The notes beneath the pieces were generated by a model. It did not search any database. It had not been told where the DNA came from and saw only the letters and a list, made by a program, of their open reading frames with translations. A stretch of DNA of 13,834 nt from Candidatus Woesearchaeota archaeon (GTDB taxonomy: Archaea > Nanobdellota > Nanobdellia > Woesearchaeales > B54-G15): NCBI GenBank assembly GCA_003648985.1, contig QMQQ01000014.1, forward strand, positions 1 through 13,834, written 5' to 3'. Both the position numbers and the translations under genes were made by a program. The stretch's first letter is position 1; each line of letters begins with the position of its first letter. Positions 1-5,102 of the stretch are shown here, piece by piece.

Positions 1-645
1 CTCTGGAGTTAATGTTTCGATTAATTCTTCAGGTTTGAGTTTTTTTGATTTAATTATTTTTAGCCCGATGGGTGTTGGTGAAGCGAAGCGTCGCTTAACA
101 ATTTTAATTTTTACAATACCCTTCCGTTTGGATAGGTTATTTAATGCATAGAGTTGTTCTGGTTTTAGATCCTTTTTTTCTATTGGAAATTCTAATTGTA
201 AAAATTTTTCTTCTAATGATGTTTTTTTTCCAAGCTTTTTTCCAAGCTCTGTTATAATGATATTTTTTTCAGATAAGGATATAGCTCCTTTTTGTTTTAG
301 TATTCCAAGCGCAGCTGACAGTTCTTCTTTTGATAGAGATGCTACTCTTTTAGCTTCGTCTAATGAAAGCTGGTTAAATTTTAAAAGTGCATTGAGCAGA
401 CGTCTTTCTGGTAATCCGATTTTTTTGTACTTTTTTCCATTCTCTTCGAGAATAACGAGTTCTTTCAAGTCGTGTTTAAGTGTGATTAGTCCTTTGTTTT
501 GGAGCCATTGTAAAGCTCTCATTAGTTCAACTTCTTTAAGACCTGTTTGTTTAAGAAGATCATCGAAGGAAGTTTCCTTATTTATAAGCGGTAGTGTGAT
601 TAATTCGTTTTTTGTTAGTTTAGCAATTATTTGATCTATTTTCAT
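1..645 (-). CDS. pheS: Phenylalanyl-tRNA synthetase alpha subunit, N-terminal part (cut by window edge)
   Basis: The 215 visible codons are the N-terminal region of the archaeal/eukaryotic-type PheRS alpha chain, which with the beta chain charges tRNA-Phe in the cytoplasm. Translation begins MKIDQIIAKLTKNELITL and shows two or three winged-helix-like segments (about residues 1-60, 65-130 and 130-190), including GLPERRLLNALLKF and SLSKEELSAALGILKQKGAI. These are the tRNA/DNA-like-binding wHTH modules that precede the catalytic core in archaeal PheS. The last residues, EELIETLTPE, match the linker before the core; the class II motifs lie outside the window. The start at 645 is supported by an AT-rich TATA box at 666-676, about 26 nt upstream, implying leaderless transcription. 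The gene lies 50 nt downstream of the trmB-like gene, same strand, with its own promoter. The family call rests on the N-terminal half only. Confidence 0.85.
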   Translation of the reverse strand, partial: MKIDQIIAKLTKNELITLPLINKETSFDDLLKQTGLKEVELMRALQWLQNKGLITLKHDLKELVILEENGKKYKKIGLPERRLLNALLKFNQLSLDEAKRVASLSKEELSAALGILKQKGAISLSEKNIIITELGKKLGKKTSLEEKFLQLEFPIEKKDLKPEQLYALNNLSKRKGIVKIKIVKRRFASPTPIGLKIIKSKKLKPEELIETLTPE

Positions 646-665
646 AAAAAAGAAGGAGAAATTTG

Positions 666-676
666 TTTTTTAAAAA
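666..676 (-). promoter_or_regulatory. TATA box for pheS
   Basis: On the minus strand this reads TTTTTAAAAAA, centred about 26 nt upstream of the pheS ATG at 645. That spacing puts the expected transcription start at or next to the start codon. It lies in the 50-nt gap after the regulator gene. Confidence 0.5.
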
Positions 677-695
677 GGTTGCTGGTTTTATTACT

Positions 696-1511
696 TTATT
701 TCAAGGGTTTCATATTGTTCTTCCATGCTACAGAGAATAGATTTTCTAATGCTTTTGCGAAGAAAGGCGCTTTCATCCATATTCCGACGTCATAGGTCGG
801 ATGTACTTCATTGTCATTTAAGACCATTAGTATTACTTCTTTTCCATCGACTACACAGAACCTTGCTTTTATATCATCCACGCGTCTAACTTCTGCTATT
901 TTGGATATTTCTTTTACTGCGTTCTTCGTTTCTTTTGATGTTGCTACCGGAGCAGCGATTCTAATTTTGACTCCTTTTTTCTTTAATTTTTCAAACACGG
1001 GTTTTAATGCATTTATTTTTCTTAGCAAGCCCTGAGTAGTTGTCATTAAGGTAACACTTTTTGTTGCATTTTTCAGAGCGAGTTCAAGATGGTTATAAAG
1101 ATTTGATCTTCCTCGCAAGCTTCCACTAAGTTCTGTAGGTTCGATGAGTTCAACACCTTGTTTATATAGTGTGTCTAATTCTTGCATCAAAGGAGCTTTT
1201 TTTAGGTTGTCTAAAGCTTTTATCTTTTTTTCAGCTTCTGCGCGCATATTCTTTTTGACGCGTTCTACAACTTCGTCTGGCGGAACAGCGATGTATTTTA
1301 TTGGCTTTCCTAATTTCATTACAACAAAACCTTTCTTTTCTAGGCTTTCAAGAACATCATAGCTTCTACTTCTTGGTACGTTTGCTATGTCGCTAAGCTC
1401 ACCAGCAGTGCTTACTCCCCTGCTTAGCAAAGCTGTCCAGATCCTAACTTCATACAAATTCAAACCAAAAAATCTTCTTAGTTTGCTTAGAAACTCATCT
1501 TTTACAATCAT
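696..1511 (-). CDS. TrmB-family transcriptional regulator
   Basis: A 271-residue protein with TrmB architecture. An N-terminal winged helix (about residues 8-90; recognition region NVPRSRSYDVLESLEKKGFV) is followed by a coiled linker (about 86-120) and a C-terminal effector-like domain (about 130-265, with KSVTLMTTTQGLLRKI and the strand VKIRIAAPVA). TrmB proteins bind promoter DNA as dimers and often respond to sugars; the ligand here cannot be read from sequence. I chose the ATG at 1511 because GGGGTGGG (1517-1524) sits just upstream as a possible ribosome-binding site. An in-frame TTG at 1526 would add MGWEN and is less likely. It is transcribed divergently from FEN1 and upstream of pheS; neither neighbour is an obvious sugar-metabolism target, so its regulon is unknown. 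Confidence 0.8.
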   Translation of the reverse strand: MIVKDEFLSKLRRFFGLNLYEVRIWTALLSRGVSTAGELSDIANVPRSRSYDVLESLEKKGFVVMKLGKPIKYIAVPPDEVVERVKKNMRAEAEKKIKALDNLKKAPLMQELDTLYKQGVELIEPTELSGSLRGRSNLYNHLELALKNATKSVTLMTTTQGLLRKINALKPVFEKLKKKGVKIRIAAPVATSKETKNAVKEISKIAEVRRVDDIKARFCVVDGKEVILMVLNDNEVHPTYDVGIWMKAPFFAKALENLFSVAWKNNMKPLK

Positions 1512-1540
1512 ATTTTCCCACCCCAAACAACCTCTTTTTT

Positions 1541-1561
1541 GTTTTTATTTTCAAATAAAGA
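1541..1561 (-). promoter_or_regulatory. Promoter region of the TrmB-like gene
   Basis: On the minus strand this contains CTTTATTTGAAAATAAAAAC, with one or two overlapping TATA-like boxes 30-45 nt upstream of the ATG at 1511. This spacing leaves a short leader of about 10-18 nt that would include the GGGGTGGG motif. This is one of the few genes here that appears to have a leader with a ribosome-binding site. Confidence 0.35.
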
Positions 1562-1624
1562 CTCGCTGATGTCCCTATTTAAGGAGGAAGTTGCTATCAT
1601 CTCTTGTTAGTTATGAAAACAAAA

Positions 1625-1636
1625 CTTATATATAAA
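1625..1636 (+). promoter_or_regulatory. TATA box for the FEN1-THUMP operon
   Basis: CTTATATATAAA is a near-ideal archaeal TATA element, preceded by an A-rich tract (GAAAACAAAA) suitable for TFB recognition. Its centre is about 29 nt upstream of the FEN1 ATG at 1660, which predicts a leaderless or nearly leaderless mRNA. Confidence 0.65.
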
Positions 1637-1659
1637 GATTTGTATGGTATTTTAGCAAA

Positions 1660-2562
1660 ATGGGACTAAAGTTAGGCAATATGTTGCCAAGGAGAGACAT
1701 TTCTTTCTTCGAGCTGAAAGGTAAAACACTCGCTGTTGATTCCTATGTTCATTTATATGAGTTTCTTACGACGCTTCCGAAATTAACTGATAAGCATGGC
1801 AGGATAACTTCACATCTAAATGGATTATTCTTTAGAACAACAAGACTGATAGCAGAAGGTGTGAAGCTTTGTTTTGTTTTTGACGGCTTTTTTCCGAGTG
1901 TTGGAATGCACTATAAGAGGTTTTATCGTTCGGCAAAACCGAGGATTACAAAAACTGTGACAAAATATGTTGTTGATTCGAGCAAGCGATTATTGCGCTT
2001 ACTTGGGTTGCCGGTGATTCAAGCGCCGAGTGAAGCTGAAGCACAAGCTGCTTTTATGTGTTCAAAAGGTGATGTCTGGGCAGTTGCAAGCAAGGACCTT
2101 GATGCTATAATGTTTTGTGCAAGAAGATTGGTTCAAAATTTAACCTTCAGCAAGAAAAGGAAACTTCCAAAGGGAGGTTTTGTATGGTATGGGCCTTATC
2201 TTTATGAATGGGAAGAAATCAGGAGGAGTTTGGGTTTGGATAAGAAAAAATTTATTGCTGTGTGCATTTTGAGCGGAACTGATTTTAATCCTGGGGGTGT
2301 TCCTGGAATTGGGCCGAGAAAAGCATTGAAGCTGGTTAAGCGCTATGGGCTAATGGTTTTTTCTCATGTTAAATGGCCTTTTGCTTTTCACTGGAATGAT
2401 TTATTTTATTTGATTGAGAACATTCCTGTAACGATGAATTATAGGTTAAAGTGGGGAAAGATTAAGCGGAACGCCATAATGAGATTTTTGTGCGATGAAC
2501 ATAACTTTGATGTGGAAAGGGTTGAAAGTACGCTAAATAAGTTAGAAAATGTATGTGTATAA
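1660..2562 (+). CDS. fen: Flap endonuclease 1, short form
   Basis: A 300-residue structure-specific nuclease of the FEN1/XPG family, which removes 5' flaps in Okazaki-fragment maturation and repair. All seven metal-binding acidic residues are present: D27 (AVDSY), D75 (FDG), E125 and E127 (APSEAEAQAA), D146 and D148 (ASKDLDAIMF) and D208 (LSGTDFNPGGVPGIGPRKAL, which also carries the H2TH DNA-binding loop). Two things are unusual. Between FDG and APSE there are only 45 residues, against roughly 65-70 in typical archaeal FEN1, so the helical arch is shortened. The protein also ends at KLENVCV without the usual C-terminal PIP box (QxxLxxFF-like) that binds PCNA. The start follows from MGLKLGNMLPRR matching the family's processed N-terminus and from the TATA box. 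Its stop codon overlaps the THUMP start by 14 nt. Confidence 0.93.
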   Translation: MGLKLGNMLPRRDISFFELKGKTLAVDSYVHLYEFLTTLPKLTDKHGRITSHLNGLFFRTTRLIAEGVKLCFVFDGFFPSVGMHYKRFYRSAKPRITKTVTKYVVDSSKRLLRLLGLPVIQAPSEAEAQAAFMCSKGDVWAVASKDLDAIMFCARRLVQNLTFSKKRKLPKGGFVWYGPYLYEWEEIRRSLGLDKKKFIAVCILSGTDFNPGGVPGIGPRKALKLVKRYGLMVFSHVKWPFAFHWNDLFYLIENIPVTMNYRLKWGKIKRNAIMRFLCDEHNFDVERVESTLNKLENVCV

Positions 2563-3070
2563 TCTGCTTATAAGTTGTGGTTGGAATTGTTTTGCTGCTA
2601 TCGGCGAGGTTAAAGACCTGCTTAATAAATTCGGCGATGCTGAAGCTATTGTTGAACAAACAAAAGCACGAGGCATAATCGGTGTTAAGACCAAACTTGA
2701 TGCAAGAGAAGTTATAAAGTTAGTGAGGAAGGAATTTAAAGCAAACCCCCTTTCAATAAACTTTGCTGTGAAGTGGTTGCCTATAGATAGATGGTGTAAA
2801 GCAGATATCAATGAAATGAAAAAGGTTGTTATTGAGTTGAAAGAGCTGATAAATCATGGCGAGCGGTGGATGATGGAAGTTGAAAAGAGAAGATATACTG
2901 AAATGCATAAGAAAGAGATAATAGAAGAACTTGCTTCGCTGATTGGGGAGAAAGTAGATTTAGAAAATCCAGATAAGATTTTGCATGTTGAAATAATCAA
3001 TGGTTATGCTGGATTTGCTGTTTTGAAGCCAGATGAAATTTTTTCTTTGAAGATAGAAATTAGCAAGTAG
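2549..3070 (+). CDS. TAN1-like THUMP-domain protein (tRNA C12 acetylation adaptor)
   Basis: A 173-residue protein matching the archaeal TAN1/THUMPD1-like family (COG1818), a stand-alone THUMP RNA-binding protein. In eukaryotes TAN1 presents tRNA-Ser and tRNA-Leu to the Kre33/NAT10 acetyltransferase for N4-acetylcytidine at C12; the archaeal role is inferred. The N-terminal part (about 1-60) carries NLLISCGWNC and GDAEAIVEQTKARGIIGVKT. The middle has FAVKWLPIDRWCKADINEMKK. The C-terminal THUMP core (about 110-173) includes GEKVDLENPDKILHVEIING and YAGFAVLKPDEIF. The ATG at 2549 lies inside the FEN1 tail (14-nt overlap), so translation is probably coupled to FEN1. The partner acetyltransferase is not in this window. 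Only the overlap suggests a link with FEN1; functionally they look unrelated. Confidence 0.8.
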   Translation: MYVYNLLISCGWNCFAAIGEVKDLLNKFGDAEAIVEQTKARGIIGVKTKLDAREVIKLVRKEFKANPLSINFAVKWLPIDRWCKADINEMKKVVIELKELINHGERWMMEVEKRRYTEMHKKEIIEELASLIGEKVDLENPDKILHVEIINGYAGFAVLKPDEIFSLKIEISK

Positions 3071-3141
3071 CTCTCTTTCGAGTTGCTGCAGTTCTCAATC
3101 GACCGAAGTCAATTGATCCCCGCAAACAACTTTCGAAGAGC
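3070..3141 (-). ncRNA. Candidate structured small RNA (rod-like hairpin with UUCG tetraloop)
   Basis: The minus strand folds into one long hairpin. GCUCU (3141-3137) pairs with AGAGC (3074-3070), UCGA (3136-3133) with UCGA (3081-3078), and GUUG (3130-3127) with CAAC (3085-3082). UUGCGG (3125-3120) pairs with CUGCAG (3091-3086), then comes a symmetric purine loop GGA/GAA. UCAAUUGAC (3116-3108) pairs with GUCGAUUGA (3103-3095), closed by a cUUCGg tetraloop. That is about 28 pairs. Three are G-U wobbles (3111/3100, 3121/3090, 3125/3086) that become A-C mismatches on the plus strand, so the RNA is more likely made from the minus strand. The segment is clearly more GC-rich than its surroundings and has an upstream minus-strand TATA box (3165-3173). 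I recognise no known family. It abuts the THUMP stop codon, so it could also act as a 3'-end element. Confidence 0.5.
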
Positions 3142-3164
3142 TTCCGTCGGGAGAGTTTAAGTAG

Positions 3165-3173
3165 TATATAAAC
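3165..3173 (-). promoter_or_regulatory. TATA box for the minus-strand RNA candidate
   Basis: On the minus strand this reads GTTTATATA. Its centre lies about 25-28 nt before 3141-3144, where the first hairpin strand begins, so the spacing suits a transcript starting just ahead of the fold. A second TATA-like string (CTATATAAG, 3179-3187) nearby has no evident target. Confidence 0.4.
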
Positions 3174-3223
3174 ATTTCTATATAAGAGCAAATAAATGGA
3201 TGATTGATTTTTAAGTCAAAATA

Positions 3224-3233
3224 TTTTTAAATA
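3224..3233 (+). promoter_or_regulatory. TATA box for tRNA-Gly
   Basis: TTTTTAAATA, centred about 29 nt upstream of the first nucleotide of tRNA-Gly at 3257, is suited to transcription starting at or just before the mature 5' end. The downstream deacetylase and glycosyltransferase have no room for another promoter and probably share this one. Confidence 0.5.
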
Positions 3234-3256
3234 CACAACATAGATTAGGAATGTTT

Positions 3257-3328
3257 GCGCCGGTGGTCTAATGGCTATGATAGCGGCCTTCCAAGCCGTT
3301 GATCCGGGTTCGAATCCCGGCCGGCGCA
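3257..3328 (+). tRNA. tRNA-Gly (anticodon TCC)
   Basis: A full cloverleaf can be drawn by eye. Acceptor GCGCCGG pairs with CCGGCGC; the D-arm lies in GTCTAATGGCTATGAT; anticodon stem GCGGC pairs with GCCGT around the loop CTTCCAA (anticodon TCC); T-stem CCGGG pairs with CCCGG around TTCGAAT. The discriminator is A at 3328 and no CCA is encoded. There is no intron. The first codon of the next gene is only 17 nt past the tRNA, so 3' processing would create that mRNA's 5' end if they are co-transcribed. Confidence 0.95.
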
Positions 3329-3345
3329 TTTGATATGTTTTTGAA

Positions 3346-3996
3346 ATGAAAAAGCGAAAGAATGTTCTTGTTTTTGTAGCACATTCAGATGATCACGTGA
3401 TTGGAGCAGGTGGTACGCTAGCAAAATATGCGCATTCTGGATACAATATTTATGTTTATGTTTTTTCTCATGGTGAGGCAGGAATTCCGTGGTTAAAGAA
3501 GGGAGTAGCTGTTGAAACAAGGTTTAAAGAGCTGATTGATGCGAACAAGCTACTTGGGTTAAAAAGAACTTATATTTTTGGTTTGGCTGATGGGAAATGC
3601 AAAGACGAAATAGAAAGATACAAAATTGTTGAGAAAATAAGCAGACTAATCAAGGAAAAAAAACCATGTAAAATTTTTACTCATTCAGCAAATGATTCTC
3701 ACCATGATCATAGGGCTGTACATGATGCTGTTGTTAAAGGATTAAGGAGAAGCAGAATAAAATCTGATCTGTACTCCTTTGATATATGGACCTTATTTAG
3801 ATTCAGGAATAGAGATATGCCAAAACTTTATGTTGATGTTAGCGATACCTTTCGCTTAAAGTTAAAGGCGTTAAGGATGTTTAGGAGTCAATGGATTGTT
3901 TATCTAATGTTTATCACTAAAATTTTTTTGAGTGCTTTTTTGAATGGGCTTCACAATGGAACAAGATTTGCTGAAATGTTTTACAAAGAAAAATGA
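3346..3996 (+). CDS. PIG-L/LmbE-family N-acetylglucosaminyl deacetylase
   Basis: A 216-residue zinc-dependent deacetylase of the LmbE/PIG-L family, whose members remove acetyl from GlcNAc attached to an inositol lipid (PIG-L), inositol (MshB) or malate (BshB). The N-terminal metal motif reads AHSDDHVIGAGGTL (H13, D15, D16), with P to S and E to H changes from the textbook AHPDDE. The second motif is THSANDSHHDHRAVHDAV, in which H122 would be the third zinc ligand. The C-terminal half ends in SQW...NGLHNGTRFAEMFYK, as usual for the family, and contains a hydrophobic stretch (about 183-203) that might touch membrane. The start at 3346 follows tRNA-Gly by 17 nt and I see no ribosome-binding site. 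The stop overlaps the next gene's start as ATGA, so it is probably coupled to the GT4 gene, which likely makes its substrate. Confidence 0.85.
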   Translation: MKKRKNVLVFVAHSDDHVIGAGGTLAKYAHSGYNIYVYVFSHGEAGIPWLKKGVAVETRFKELIDANKLLGLKRTYIFGLADGKCKDEIERYKIVEKISRLIKEKKPCKIFTHSANDSHHDHRAVHDAVVKGLRRSRIKSDLYSFDIWTLFRFRNRDMPKLYVDVSDTFRLKLKALRMFRSQWIVYLMFITKIFLSAFLNGLHNGTRFAEMFYKEK

Positions 3997-5102
3997 GAGT
4001 GCTCATTACTTCGGACACGTTTTTGCCAAAGAAAGATGGAGTAAGCGTATTTTTGTCAATGTTGATTCCAGAATTGATGAAGAGAGGGATCGAGGTAAGG
4101 CTTATTGTTCCTAGTTTAGGCACGACGAAATTTGATGGAATCGCACGGAAGATAAGGGTTTTTAAGCATATTAAAGGTGCGGATTATTTTGCTCCACATT
4201 TTGGACATTGGGTTATGAGGCAAGAAATGAGAAATGCTGATGTTGTTTTCAACCAGACTGTTGCTTCTCTTGGCATTAGTGCTTTACTTGCTGGACGTGC
4301 TTTAAGGAAAAAGGTTATTTCGTATGTTCATTTATTTGGATGGGAATCTACGAGATATAACTTTGGCTTTGCAGGAGGTGTTTTAGGAGGGATAGTAAGG
4401 TTTATTGAAAAACACTGTTATAATGGGAGCGCTCGGCTTCTTATTTCTTATAAAAGAGGTGTTGATAAGTTAAAAAGCATTGGGGTTTACAAGCCTGTAG
4501 ATGTTGTTCCTTTGGGTGTTGATTTGGAAAGATTTAATCCTCTCGGTAGAGAACGTGCAAAGGCAGAGATAGGATTGGGTGATAAGCTGACAATTGGGTA
4601 TTGTGGAAGGATAAGCTGTGAAAAGGACCCTTTGACTTTGCTCAGAAGTTTTGAATTGTTAAGGCGAAAAGTTGATTGCAATCTGATTTTAGTTGGGCCT
4701 ATGCTTAAGAAGTTTGAACGCTATTTCAAGGGAAGAGAAAAAGAGGGAATTTATTATTTTGGTGTTGTTGACGATGTTGTTCCTTACTTAAAAGCAATGG
4801 ATGTGTTTGTTATGCCGAGTTTGACCGAGACAATGAGTTTAGCGACTGTTGAGGCAATGGCGTGCGGATGTGCTGTTGTAGCAACAAGAGTCGGTGCTAT
4901 TCCAGAATATTTAGTTAATTGTGAGAATGGATTTTTCTTTCCGAGAAGAAATTATTTTATTCTTTATGAACGTTTGTTAAATCTTGCAAATAACGATGGC
5001 CTTAGAAAAGAGTTTGGTAGAAAAGGAATAAAAGTAGCAAGGAAATTTGATTTTAAAAATACTGTTGATAAGTTAGTTGATATCTTTACAAGCGCAAACT
5101 AA
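3993..5102 (+). CDS. GT4-family (GT-B fold) glycosyltransferase
   Basis: A 369-residue retaining glycosyltransferase with two Rossmann-like halves. The N-terminal acceptor half begins MRVLITSDTFLPKKDGVSVF, giving the usual glycine/serine-containing loop after the first strand. The donor half begins near residue 198 (TIGYCGRISCEKDP) and holds the E-x7-E motif with E279 and E287 (TETMSLATVEAM), typical of nucleotide-sugar binding in GT4 enzymes. The ATG overlaps the deacetylase stop (ATGA), so the two are translated from one message. By analogy with MshA/MshB, BshA/BshB and PIG-A/PIG-L, this enzyme may add GlcNAc to an acceptor that the deacetylase then converts to a glucosaminide; donor and acceptor are inferred only. 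There is no signal peptide or clear membrane span. The 3' end overlaps the convergent SMC gene by 17 nt. Confidence 0.85.
   Translation: MRVLITSDTFLPKKDGVSVFLSMLIPELMKRGIEVRLIVPSLGTTKFDGIARKIRVFKHIKGADYFAPHFGHWVMRQEMRNADVVFNQTVASLGISALLAGRALRKKVISYVHLFGWESTRYNFGFAGGVLGGIVRFIEKHCYNGSARLLISYKRGVDKLKSIGVYKPVDVVPLGVDLERFNPLGRERAKAEIGLGDKLTIGYCGRISCEKDPLTLLRSFELLRRKVDCNLILVGPMLKKFERYFKGREKEGIYYFGVVDDVVPYLKAMDVFVMPSLTETMSLATVEAMACGCAVVATRVGAIPEYLVNCENGFFFPRRNYFILYERLLNLANNDGLRKEFGRKGIKVARKFDFKNTVDKLVDIFTSAN

Noticed and set aside
257..634. Plus-strand 125-codon ORF
   Set aside because: It lies antisense to pheS, whose reading frame is a clear family match, and its product is a Ser/Phe-rich shadow.
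1660..3070. FEN1 as a gene split in two by a frameshift at 2549-2562
   Set aside because: The first frame already covers the full nuclease core, and the second begins a separate, complete THUMP protein. Reading on in the FEN1 frame past its stop shows no PIP box.
3070..3141. H/ACA or C/D box guide RNA as an identity for the structured RNA
   Set aside because: No ACA follows the hairpin, the internal loops are too small for a pseudouridylation pocket, and no RUGAUGA/CUGA boxes are present. The symmetric purine loop also lacks the 3-nt bulge of a K-turn.
3335..3349. Earlier ATG at 3335 as start of the deacetylase
   Set aside because: It is out of frame with the protein and stops within four codons.
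3275..3520. Minus-strand ORF over tRNA-Gly encoding AGRDSNPDQRLGRP
   Set aside because: It is the antisense reading of the tRNA T-arm, a well-known spurious ORF type, and it conflicts with the deacetylase gene on the other strand.
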